From positions 1 through 64,000 of the forward strand of contig JBFWYO010000002.1 in NCBI GenBank assembly GCA_050186335.1: 64,000 nucleotides of DNA, given 5' to 3'. Below, piece after piece: positions 25,730 to 34,068 of the stretch (position 1 is the stretch's first letter; every line of letters starts with the position of its first letter). This DNA is from JBFWYO01 sp050186335. GTDB lineage: Bacteria; Pseudomonadota; Alphaproteobacteria; Bin65. The position numbers and the translations under genes were made by a program. The notes beneath the pieces are model-generated. The model saw only the letters and a program-made list of their open reading frames with translations. It did no database searches and was not told the DNA's origin.

Positions 25730-27130
25730 TCAGCCCGCTTCGGCGTCCTGCAGCACTTCGGATGTATTGACGCCCAGCAGTTTCAATTTGCGGTGCAGCG
25801 CGGACCGCTCCATGCCGATGAACGCCGCCGTGCGCGAGATATTGCCGCCAAAGCGCGCCACCTGCGCCACCAGATACTCGCGTTCGAACAGCTCGCGCGC
25901 CTCGCGCAGCGGCAAGGTCATCACCTCGCTGCTCCGGTCCCACGCGCGTCCCGGCAGGGTCGAGCCGGTGATTTCAGGCGGCAGCAGGTTGGCGCCGACC
26001 ACGCGGTTGGGCGAGTTCGGCGCCATGATCAGCAGCCAATCGACGACGTTGCACAGCTGGCGCACGTTGCCCGGCCAAGCATAGGCCTGCAAAGCGGCGA
26101 TCGCGTCCTCGGTGAACGTGCAGCGCTGCAGACCGGCCCGCGCGGCCGATTGTTCCATGAAGAACTCGAGCAGTTGCGGAATGTCCGCTCGGCGGCTGCG
26201 CAGCGGCGGCACCGCGATCGGCACCACATTCAGGCGGTAATACAGATCCTCGCGGAACTCGCCTTGACGGATGCGCTCCTGCAGGTCGCGGCTGGTCGAT
26301 GCAATGACGCGCACATCGACTTCGACGGGCGCGGTGCCGCCTTGGCGATAAAACACCTGTTCCTGGAGAACGCGCACGATCTTGCCCTGGGTTTCCAGCG
26401 GCATGTCGGCCACCTCGTCCAGCAGCAAGGTGCCGCCGTGCGCCTGTTCGAGCGTGCCGATTTTCGCCGGCCCGCCGCCCTGGCCCTCGACCCCGAACAA
26501 CTCGGTTTCCATCCGGTCCGGATGCATCGTTGCGCAGTTCAGTACGACAAAGGGCGCCGTCGAGCGGGTCGAACGCGCGTGAATCAGTCGCGCAACGATT
26601 TCCTTGCCGGCGCCCGCGGGCCCGGTGATCAGGACCCGGCTCGCGGTCGGCGCCACGCGCTCGACCGTTTGCGCGACCTGGTTGATGGCCGGCGACGAGC
26701 CGACCAATTCGATCGACATACCGGCGCGACGGCGCAAATCCTCGTTTTCGCGCCGCAACTGCGCGGCTTCGATGGCACGCTGCAATACCAACAGCAATCG
26801 ATCGGTCTTGAACGGCTTCTCGATGAAATCGTAGGCACCCTTCTTGATCGCCGCGACCGCGGTTTCGACGTTGCCGTGGCCGCTGATCATGACAACCGGC
26901 ACGTCGGCATAATCGCGCGCGATGATATCGAGCAATTGGAGACCGTCGAGCGAACTGCCCTCCAGCCAGATATCCAGCAACACAACACCGGGACGCCGGG
27001 CGCGCATGGCTTCCAGCGCCGCGTCGGCATGCTTCGCTTCGCGCGTCTGATAGCCTTCGTCGGCAAGAATGCCGGCGATCAGCATGCGAATATCGTCTTC
27101 GTCGTCGACGATCAGAACTTCGGTAGCCAC
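25730..27130 (-). CDS. ntrX: Nitrogen assimilation response regulator NtrX
   Basis: A 466-residue three-domain regulator: receiver (about 1-120, VLIVDDEDDIRMLIAGIL, phospho-Asp in VVLLDIWLEG), AAA+ domain (about 140-380, Walker A-like ITGPAGAGKEIVARLI and GGTLLLDEVADMP) and a Fis-type helix-turn-helix (GGNISRTAAFIGMERSALHRKL). GTG 27130 is preferred because GGAG lies upstream; an ATG in the same frame further out has none. The sigma-54 contact loop GAFTGA is absent, replaced by VEGQGGGPAKIG. Partner kinase NtrY lies 76 bases upstream. NtrX controls nitrogen metabolism, respiration and envelope functions in alphaproteobacteria. Confidence 0.93.
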   Translation of the reverse strand: MATEVLIVDDEDDIRMLIAGILADEGYQTREAKHADAALEAMRARRPGVVLLDIWLEGSSLDGLQLLDIIARDYADVPVVMISGHGNVETAVAAIKKGAYDFIEKPFKTDRLLLVLQRAIEAAQLRRENEDLRRRAGMSIELVGSSPAINQVAQTVERVAPTASRVLITGPAGAGKEIVARLIHARSTRSTAPFVVLNCATMHPDRMETELFGVEGQGGGPAKIGTLEQAHGGTLLLDEVADMPLETQGKIVRVLQEQVFYRQGGTAPVEVDVRVIASTSRDLQERIRQGEFREDLYYRLNVVPIAVPPLRSRRADIPQLLEFFMEQSAARAGLQRCTFTEDAIAALQAYAWPGNVRQLCNVVDWLLIMAPNSPNRVVGANLLPPEITGSTLPGRAWDRSSEVMTLPLREARELFEREYLVAQVARFGGNISRTAAFIGMERSALHRKLKLLGVNTSEVLQDAEAG

Positions 27131-27206
27131 ACTCTCTCCTTCACAACTCCGGCAAAGTCGGAACACTCGTGTTCCCGCGAAACTTCCGTTGCCAAGCGGT
27201 CGTTCC

Positions 27207-29435
27207 CTATTCCGCCGCCGCTTCGTTCATCCTAACCGCACCTGCCGCGGCCCGGAACACCAGCCGTGCTCGCGCACCGCCGCTGGGGCCATTGTCCAAA
27301 ATCAAGTGGCCGCCGTGATCTTCCATGATCTTTCGCACGATAGCGAGGCCTAGACCGGTTCCCTTGGCCCGGGTCGTAACATACGGCTCGGTCAAGCGGT
27401 GCAGCTCCGCGGTGGGGTAGCCCGGTCCGTTATCGATCACTTCGATGATTGGCCCATCGTCGTCGACCGACACGGTTACCTTGATCTGGCCTCGCGGCGG
27501 CGGCGGTTGGGCCGGCCGCTCGGACAGCGAATCTATGGCGTTTTGCAACAGGTTGGTCAGCGCTCGGCCGATCTGGTGCCGATCACATGCTAGCATTACG
27601 GGTTCTTGCGGCGAAATTATGTCGAACCCGATTTGCCCATGTGCGCCCTGCTGGAGAATCAAGGCTTGTCGGCAAATATCGCGCAAATCTTCGGCCCGCA
27701 TCACCGGCGCCGGCATCCGGGCGAAGGACGAGAATTCGTCGACCAACCGGCCGATGTCGCCGACCTGTCGGACGATCGTATTGGTGCAGGCCTCGAACAC
27801 TTCGCGGTCGCTGGTGATCTCATGCAAATAGCGGCGGCGCAAGCGCTCGGCCGACAACTGGATCGGAGTCAGCGGATTCTTGATTTCGTGGGCGATACGG
27901 CGCGCGACGTCGGCCCACGCCGCCTTGCGCTGAGCGGAAACGAGTTCGGTTACGTCGTCGAACGTCACCACGTAACCGACGACCTCGCTCTTGATCGATT
28001 CGGCGCCGATCCGCACCAGCAGCGTCCGCACGGCCGCGTTCCGGCGCACCTGAATTTCGGCTTGCTGAACGCGATCCGGCCGGCGCCGGGCAGCGTCGAA
28101 CAGGTCGACCATTTCCGGCACCGCGTTGTGGATCGACTTGTCGACCACCGTATCGAACGTAATTGAAAGAAGTTCGGACGCGGAGCGGTTGGTCAGGTTG
28201 ATCCGACCCTTCGCGTCCAAGCCGATGACGCCGGCCGAAACACCTTCCATCACCGTCTCGATGAACTCGCGCCGCGCGTCCAGTTGCCGATTCGCTTCGA
28301 CCAGTTCGCGCCGGTTGCGCTCGAGCTGACTCGTCATGCGGTTGAAGGAGCGGCTCAAACTGCCCATTTCATCGTCGCTGTCGGTTTCCGACACACGGAC
28401 TTTCAGGTCGCCGGTTCGCACCCGTTCGGCGGCCCCGATCAACTGACTGATCGGCCGGACAAGCTGGTTGGCGAACACCAGGCCCGCCCAAATCGCCGCC
28501 AGTAACAGCAGCAGCGAGACAATCGCAAAAAGTATATAGAAGCTGACTTGCAGCGAGGATCGCTGGCCCTCGAGCCGTTGATATTCGGCCACCGCTTCCT
28601 GCGCGCGCTTGATATATTGCGTCACGGTCGGATCGATGGCGCGGGCGACAAACAAGAAAGTATTCACGTATTGATCGAGCTGCATGAGCGCCCGCACGCG
28701 GTCTTCGCCCGGCGCCGTCATGATGGCGACTTCGCCGCGGCGGACGCGCTCGACGGCCCATTCCGGGATCGGCTCCAGTTGGAGCGCGAAGCTCAACCCG
28801 ACCGAGGCAATGACGCGCTTGTCGCTTTGCACGACGATGGCTTCGTTGAAACCGAGTTGCCGCATCTGCTCTTCGAAGAACCGCTGAAACGCATCCTGCG
28901 ACTGCGACAGGATGATGGCCTGCCGGTTGATCTCCGTGGCGGCGGCCAGCACGTCGGCGCGAATCGCGGTCTGGTGTTCGTTCAGGTACGCATCGGTGAC
29001 CGCCAGCGATTCCGACAGCGCGACGCGCACGCGATCGCTGAACCAGGCCTGGATGCCGAAATTGAAGAACAACGCCGAGAATACGGCGACGACGATGGCC
29101 GGCGTGGTAGCCAATACGCTGAGCAGCAGAACCAGTCTTGTATGCAGTTTGGCGCCGGCCGCGCCCTTGCGCCGCGCCACCCACAGCCGCACGATGCGGA
29201 TCGCCACCAATATGGCGAGCGGCAGCAGCAGCACGACGTCCAGCACGATCAGCCCGACCAGCGTGCGCGGATTGGGCCCGAACGGCGGCGAGCCGGTCAG
29301 CGCCGCGTAGGTCGCGACACCGGACAGCAGGGCGGCAATGGTCAGCGCCAGCGCCAGGCGGCGCGCCACGGATCGGCGACGGAACCAGACGGCAAGACGT
29401 TGCAGGACGCGATTGCGCGGCGCAAACGTGCTCAA
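27207..29435 (-). CDS. ntrY: Sensor histidine kinase NtrY
   Basis: A 742-residue membrane kinase. Four transmembrane segments lie within about residues 25-330, followed by a HAMP domain (RPISQLIGAAERVRTGDLKV), a PAS domain (about 380-490), the H-box RIAHEIKNPLTPIQLSAERL and an ATPase domain with NLLQNAIDSL, DNGPGY and GTGLGLAIVRKIMEDHGG. The start is TTG 29435; an in-frame stop lies just upstream and no ATG serves, so TTG is forced. It phosphorylates NtrX and possibly cross-talks to NtrC. It follows ntrC by 68 bases. Confidence 0.93.
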   Translation of the reverse strand: MSTFAPRNRVLQRLAVWFRRRSVARRLALALTIAALLSGVATYAALTGSPPFGPNPRTLVGLIVLDVVLLLPLAILVAIRIVRLWVARRKGAAGAKLHTRLVLLLSVLATTPAIVVAVFSALFFNFGIQAWFSDRVRVALSESLAVTDAYLNEHQTAIRADVLAAATEINRQAIILSQSQDAFQRFFEEQMRQLGFNEAIVVQSDKRVIASVGLSFALQLEPIPEWAVERVRRGEVAIMTAPGEDRVRALMQLDQYVNTFLFVARAIDPTVTQYIKRAQEAVAEYQRLEGQRSSLQVSFYILFAIVSLLLLLAAIWAGLVFANQLVRPISQLIGAAERVRTGDLKVRVSETDSDDEMGSLSRSFNRMTSQLERNRRELVEANRQLDARREFIETVMEGVSAGVIGLDAKGRINLTNRSASELLSITFDTVVDKSIHNAVPEMVDLFDAARRRPDRVQQAEIQVRRNAAVRTLLVRIGAESIKSEVVGYVVTFDDVTELVSAQRKAAWADVARRIAHEIKNPLTPIQLSAERLRRRYLHEITSDREVFEACTNTIVRQVGDIGRLVDEFSSFARMPAPVMRAEDLRDICRQALILQQGAHGQIGFDIISPQEPVMLACDRHQIGRALTNLLQNAIDSLSERPAQPPPPRGQIKVTVSVDDDGPIIEVIDNGPGYPTAELHRLTEPYVTTRAKGTGLGLAIVRKIMEDHGGHLILDNGPSGGARARLVFRAAAGAVRMNEAAAE

Positions 29436-29503
29436 GAGGCGGTCTCATCTACAGAACGGCCGCCCGGCTTCCTCCCGTGCGGCCATAAACGCCGGATTAA
29501 CGG

Positions 29504-30943
29504 CTATTTTACGCCGCGAACGACTTCAATGTCCAATTCACGGATTTTCTTGCGCAATGTGTTCCGGTTGAGCCCGAGCAGATGGGCCGCCTTGATCTGG
29601 TTGCCGCGGGTCGCCGCCAGACTGAGCGACAACAGCGGACGTTCGACCTCCTGCAGGATCCGGTCGTACAGGCCGGCGGCCGGCAGTTGGCCATTATGGG
29701 CGGAGAAATAATCCCGCAGGTGGCGTTCCACCGCGGCCCCGAGCCCGTCGTCTTTCCGTGAATCCGATGTCTCCTCCTGGGCCGGCGCCGCGTCGGCCAG
29801 TTCGGCTTCGATGATGTCGACGCCGATCACGTCCTGGGAATACAACGCCGCCAGCCGGCGAATCAGATTCTCGAGCTCGCGGATGTTGCCCGGCCAACGG
29901 TACTGGCGCAGCCGTTCGAGCGCCGCATTGTCGAGCGACTTCTGCGGCAGCCCCTGGGCTTCGCCCTGCGTGAGAAAATGCCGCACTAGGTCGGAAATGT
30001 CCTCGGTCCGCTCGCGCAAAGGCGGCAGGCGCAGCGGCACCACATTCAGCCGATAGAACAAATCCTCGCGGAACAGGCCCTGCCGGATCAACTGCCGCAG
30101 GTCGCGATGGGTCGCCGTGATGATGCGCACGTCGGTACGGATCGGCGCATGGCCGCCGACGGAAACGAACTCGCCCTGCTGCAGCACGCGCAGCAACCGC
30201 GTCTGCGCCTCAAGCGGCATGTCGCCGATCTCGTCCAGAAACAGCGTGCCGCCCTGAGCTTGTTCGAACCGGCCGGAGAAACGCGCCGTCGCCCCGGTGA
30301 AAGCGCCTTTCTCGTGGCCGAACAACTCGCTCTCGATCAACTCGCGCGGGATCGCCGCCATGTTGACCGCAACGAACGGGCCGTTCCGGCGCTTGCCGTA
30401 ATCGTGCAGCGCGCGTGCGACGAGTTCCTTGCCGGTGCCCGATTCGCCGGAAATCACCACCGACAAGTCGGTGCCCATCAGGCGCGCGAGCACGCGATAG
30501 ATTTCCTGCATCGCCGGCGAACGGCCGATCAGCGGCAGGTCTTCGTCCGGCGCTTCGTGTCGATTGTCGACGCGCGCCGCCTTAGGCTCGCTCAGCCCGC
30601 GCTGGATGATGGTGACGAGCTCGTTGAGATCGAACGGCTTCGGCAAATATTCGAAAGCGCCGCGTTCCGTCGCCTTGACCGCGGTCATCAACGTATTGTG
30701 GGCGCTCATCACGATCACGCGGAGATCCGGCCGCAGTTTTCGGATGCGCGGCACCAGATCGAGCCCGTTCTCGTCGGGCAGGATGACGTCGGTGATGACG
30801 AGATCGCCCTGTCCGTCCGAAACCCAGCGCCACAGCGTGGCGGCGTTGCCGGTGGACATCACTTCGTGCCCGGCCCGTCCGAGCGCGTGACTGATCACCG
30901 TACGGATGCCGCGATCGTCGTCGGCCAGCAAGATCGTACTCAT
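29504..30943 (-). CDS. ntrC: Nitrogen regulator NtrC (sigma-54 activator)
   Basis: A 479-residue enhancer-binding protein: receiver domain (MSTILLADDDRGIRTVISHA, phospho-Asp in VITDVILPDENG), AAA+ domain (about 140-380) with Walker A SGESGTGKELVARALH, an intact GAFTGA loop (FGHEKGAFTGATARF) and GGTLFLDEIGDMP, and a C-terminal Fis-type helix-turn-helix (NQIKAAHLLGLNRNTLRKKI). It activates nitrogen-scavenging genes with sigma-54 when phosphorylated by NtrB. The ATG overlaps the ntrB stop by four bases. Confidence 0.95.
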   Translation of the reverse strand: MSTILLADDDRGIRTVISHALGRAGHEVMSTGNAATLWRWVSDGQGDLVITDVILPDENGLDLVPRIRKLRPDLRVIVMSAHNTLMTAVKATERGAFEYLPKPFDLNELVTIIQRGLSEPKAARVDNRHEAPDEDLPLIGRSPAMQEIYRVLARLMGTDLSVVISGESGTGKELVARALHDYGKRRNGPFVAVNMAAIPRELIESELFGHEKGAFTGATARFSGRFEQAQGGTLFLDEIGDMPLEAQTRLLRVLQQGEFVSVGGHAPIRTDVRIITATHRDLRQLIRQGLFREDLFYRLNVVPLRLPPLRERTEDISDLVRHFLTQGEAQGLPQKSLDNAALERLRQYRWPGNIRELENLIRRLAALYSQDVIGVDIIEAELADAAPAQEETSDSRKDDGLGAAVERHLRDYFSAHNGQLPAAGLYDRILQEVERPLLSLSLAATRGNQIKAAHLLGLNRNTLRKKIRELDIEVVRGVK

Positions 30944-32085
30944 TTGCCTTCTCCAATTCCGGCGACGTTCGAGACGGAAGCGGTGCCGGAAAACATCGGC
31001 AGCATGACCCGGAACACGGTGCGCCGCGGTTCGCTCGCGAACTCGATGACGCCGCCATGGTCGTTGACGATCTTGGCGACCAGCGCCAGGCCGAGCCCGG
31101 TGCCCTTCGCCTTGGTCGTGACGAACGGATCGAACAGATGCCCGCGGATGTCCTCGGGAATGCCGTCGCCGTTATCCTGCACGCTGACGACCAGCGGCAA
31201 CTGCATCCGACTGTCGCTGGACGGAACCGCCAGGCGGATACCGGGACGGAAGGCGGTCGACAGCACGATCTCGCCGTCGTCCTGCGGCGCCGCCTCGACT
31301 GCGTTCTTGACCAGATTGAGAAACACTTGGATCAGCTGGTCGCGATTGCCGAGCACCGGCGGCAGCGACGGATCGTATTCTTCCTTCATTCGCACGGTTT
31401 TTCCGAAGCCGGCCTGCGCCACCTTGCGCACATGTTCGAGGACCTGATGAATGTTGACCGGCTTGCGTTCGATCGGGCGACGGTCGGCGAACGCTTCCAT
31501 GCGATCGACCAACGCGCAAATGCGGTCCGTTTCGTCGCAGATCAATTGCGTGAGCGCGCGATCGCCCATCGGCAGCGCTGGCTCGATCAATTGCGCCGCG
31601 CCGCGAATGCCGGACAGCGGATTCTTGACTTCATGGGCCAGGATCGCGGCCATCGCGGTGACCGAACGCGCCGCGCTGCGGTGCGTCAGCTGGCGGTCGA
31701 TCTTGTGCGCCATCGACTGCTCGTGAATCGTCACGATGACCGAACTTGCATCGTCGGTGATCGGCGCCACCTGGATGGTGACGAAATGCGGGCCCAGGCG
31801 CGGCGATTCCAGCGTCACGCCGTATTCGGAAACGACGTTGCCGGTCGCGAATACCTGGCCGACCAGGGAGAATAAGGGGCTGTCCTGCGGCAGGAAATGG
31901 CGCAATCCGCGACGCGCGAGATACGTGGCACTCGCCTCGAACAATTGCTCGGCGGCAAAGTTGGCAAACTGAACCTGCGCCTGGCGATTGACGATCAGCA
32001 CCGAATCCGGCAGCGCGTTCAGCGCGGCCCACGGATCCGGCATGACGTTCTGATGCGATTTGGCAAGATTGGCGGGGGGCATCAC
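30940..32085 (-). CDS. ntrB: Nitrogen sensor kinase NtrB
   Basis: A 381-residue cytosolic kinase/phosphatase with an N-terminal PAS domain (about 15-125), the H-box AAILAHEVKNPLSGIRGAAQL and an ATPase domain with NLVKNAVEAA, DNGDGIPEDI and GTGLGLALVAKIVNDHGG. It has no membrane segment, as expected for NtrB, which reads nitrogen status through PII. It overlaps dusB upstream and ntrC downstream by four bases each, giving tight translational coupling in dusB-ntrB-ntrC. Confidence 0.95.
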   Translation of the reverse strand: MMPPANLAKSHQNVMPDPWAALNALPDSVLIVNRQAQVQFANFAAEQLFEASATYLARRGLRHFLPQDSPLFSLVGQVFATGNVVSEYGVTLESPRLGPHFVTIQVAPITDDASSVIVTIHEQSMAHKIDRQLTHRSAARSVTAMAAILAHEVKNPLSGIRGAAQLIEPALPMGDRALTQLICDETDRICALVDRMEAFADRRPIERKPVNIHQVLEHVRKVAQAGFGKTVRMKEEYDPSLPPVLGNRDQLIQVFLNLVKNAVEAAPQDDGEIVLSTAFRPGIRLAVPSSDSRMQLPLVVSVQDNGDGIPEDIRGHLFDPFVTTKAKGTGLGLALVAKIVNDHGGVIEFASEPRRTVFRVMLPMFSGTASVSNVAGIGEGK

Positions 32086-33068
32086 GCGGCCTCCTGATCT
32101 TGTTGCGGCGAGAAGAAGGCGCCGATGGCGCGCCGCACCTTTTCGGGGTCGTTTTCGGTATTGATCGCGGCACGAAATGCGTTCGCGTTGCGCGCGCCGG
32201 CGCTGTACCAGCCCAAATGCTTGCGCGCGATGCGCACGCCGTGCGCGATGCCGTAATGCCCGAGTATCGCTTCGTAGTGATCGAGCATCGTCGCCAGCCG
32301 TACGGCAGCCGGCGGATCCGGCAATTTTTCACCGGTCGCGAGAAAGTGCGCGACCTGCTGCGGAAACCACGGTCGTCCGCAGGCGCCGCGGCCGATCATC
32401 ACGCCGTCGGCGCCGGACCGATCGAGCGCCGACTTAGCCTCTTCGACCGTCGCGATGTCGCCGTTGACCACGACCGGCAGCGTCGTCGCCGCCTTCACTT
32501 CGGCAACGAAGTCCCAGTCGGCGCGGCCGGCAAACTTTTGCGCCCGCGTGCGTCCGTGAACGGTGATCATCTTGACGCCGCAACGCTCGGCGAGCCGCGC
32601 GAAGCGCGGCGCGTTGCGATTGGCGTCATCCCAGCCGGTGCGCATCTTGACCGTCACCGGCACATCGACCGCATTCACGGCCGCTTGCATGATCGCGACC
32701 GCGCGCGGCTCGTCGCGCATGAGCGCCGATCCGCAGGCTTTGTTGACGACTTGTTTGGCCGGGCACCCGAAGTTAATGTCGATGATCGCAGCGCCTCGAT
32801 CCTCGTTGAGTTTTGCCGCCGCCGCCATCAGTTCCGGCTCGTACCCGGCAAGTTGCACCGACAACGGCGCTTCGGGCCGGCAATCGTCGGAAATCTTGCG
32901 CGCCTCGCGGCCGGCATGCAGCATCGCTTCGCTTGCAATCATCTCCGACACGGCAAGACCGACACCGAACCGCCGCACCATTTGACGGAACGGGCGATCG
33001 GTAATGCCCGACATCGGCGCCAGGATGACGGGCGCGCTGAGACGCAAGCGATCGATTTGAATGCTCAT
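32082..33068 (-). CDS. dusB: tRNA-dihydrouridine synthase DusB
   Basis: A 328-residue flavoenzyme (TIM barrel) that reduces uridines in tRNA. The N-terminus SAPVILAPMSGITDRPFRQM, the catalytic-Cys region INFGCPAKQVVNKACGSALM and the FMN-binding VNGDIATVEEA and GVMIGRGACGRPWFP are typical of DusB/NifR3. It is first in the operon with ntrBC, an arrangement conserved in alphaproteobacteria (nifR3-ntrBC). A promoter-like sequence lies about 40 bases upstream. Confidence 0.95.
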   Translation of the reverse strand: MSIQIDRLRLSAPVILAPMSGITDRPFRQMVRRFGVGLAVSEMIASEAMLHAGREARKISDDCRPEAPLSVQLAGYEPELMAAAAKLNEDRGAAIIDINFGCPAKQVVNKACGSALMRDEPRAVAIMQAAVNAVDVPVTVKMRTGWDDANRNAPRFARLAERCGVKMITVHGRTRAQKFAGRADWDFVAEVKAATTLPVVVNGDIATVEEAKSALDRSGADGVMIGRGACGRPWFPQQVAHFLATGEKLPDPPAAVRLATMLDHYEAILGHYGIAHGVRIARKHLGWYSAGARNANAFRAAINTENDPEKVRRAIGAFFSPQQDQEAA

Positions 33069-33105
33069 TTTTTAGGCGATAAGGGGGTTTGCCCAATTGC
33101 TAAGC

Positions 33106-33134
33106 ACGTTAGCGTGTTGTCGCGTCGAGGACAA
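33106..33134 (-). promoter_or_regulatory. Promoter-like sequence for dusB-ntrBC
   Basis: Minus strand TTGTCC (33129-33134), 17-base spacer, TAACGT (33106-33111), in a relatively AT-rich 108-base gap between dusB and the YpjD-like gene. Pattern match only. Confidence 0.35.
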
Positions 33135-33176
33135 GACCAAATTGTGCAATGCAACAAAATCCACGAAATCAAAGAT

Positions 33177-33980
33177 TCAAACGCGCCCGAGCAGCACTTC
33201 CGAGACGAATTTTACGCCCGGATAAGCCAAGGTCAGCAACAAATACGCCGATAAAACCCACCGTGTCGCGCGACGGCCGCGCAAGCCGGCGAAGCGATGC
33301 GCGATGAGCAGCAACCCGATTACGGCAAACGCGGCCAGCGACAAAATCACCTTATGATCGACCGGCAACAATTTGCCGGAGCTCAGATAGGCCATCGCCA
33401 TCCCCGTCGCGAGCCCAACCCCGAGCACAAGTTCGGCCCACGCCAACAACCGGAATTCGAGCCGTTCGCAGTCGGACACCGACGGCAGCAGCATGGCGAT
33501 GCCGTCGCGCCGCTTGGCCTTGAGCGCCCGTTCCTGGATCAGCATGGCGAGGCCGGCGACCGCGGCGAGCGTCAACAGCGCGTAGGTTGCGAGCGAAACG
33601 CCGATATGCACGGCCAGCCAGCTCGTCGGCGCCGCGGTCGTCACGGCCTGCCCGGCCGCGCCGTGCCACACGATCGCCAGCGCACCGACCAGACACAAAT
33701 AAGGCAACAGCAACGGCGCGAGTCGTGCCGCGGATCGCATCGCGAGCGCGACCGCAACGAATGCAATCAGGCACGCCAGAATGGTAAACCACAACGACGT
33801 TGCGAAATCGGTGCGCCACGCCGGCCGGTTGACCGCAATCAGCAACGCCACGGAACCGGCAACGGCTACGGCGATCAACAGCCAGAACGCCGTCGGCCGA
33901 GCGCTGCGCGCGCGCCACGCCAGCAGCGTCGCCGGCAGCAACGAGATCCAAGCCGCCAAATGAAGCGTCAAAGAAGACAT
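33177..33980 (-). CDS. CcsA/YpjD-family membrane protein
   Basis: A 267-residue integral membrane protein with about eight hydrophobic segments and almost no soluble domain. The pattern SWLAVHIGVSLATYALLTLA in the middle and VDHKVILSLAAFAVIG near the C-terminus matches the cytochrome c assembly (CcsA/CcmC) superfamily, most like the short inner-membrane protein YpjD. The tryptophan-rich WWD heme loop of true CcsA is not obvious, so heme handling is uncertain. It is a single gene between dusB and a secreted LCCL protein, all on the same strand. Function of YpjD is not well established. Confidence 0.75.
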   Translation of the reverse strand: MSSLTLHLAAWISLLPATLLAWRARSARPTAFWLLIAVAVAGSVALLIAVNRPAWRTDFATSLWFTILACLIAFVAVALAMRSAARLAPLLLPYLCLVGALAIVWHGAAGQAVTTAAPTSWLAVHIGVSLATYALLTLAAVAGLAMLIQERALKAKRRDGIAMLLPSVSDCERLEFRLLAWAELVLGVGLATGMAMAYLSSGKLLPVDHKVILSLAAFAVIGLLLIAHRFAGLRGRRATRWVLSAYLLLTLAYPGVKFVSEVLLGRV

Positions 33981-34016
33981 GGTTCGAGTCTAACATCGGT
34001 CGCGCGAAAACGCGAA

Positions 34017-34042
34017 GGGCGGGCGCCTCACGTCGCCCGCCC
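34017..34042 (-). terminator. Strong hairpin after the LCCL gene
   Basis: Perfect 9-bp inverted repeat GGGCGGGCG (34017-34025) and CGCCCGCCC (34034-34042) with an eight-base loop, between the LCCL gene and the YpjD-like gene. In the transcript it is followed by TTCGCGTTTTCG, an imperfect U-tract, so it could be a weak terminator or an mRNA 3' stabiliser. Confidence 0.5.
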
Positions 34043-34068
34043 CCTATCACATCGCGACGACGACGAGT

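Noticed and set aside
33177..33980. Complete CcsA/CcmC heme-handling protein
   Set aside because: The Trp-rich heme-binding loop is not evident, so only a YpjD-like superfamily call is made.
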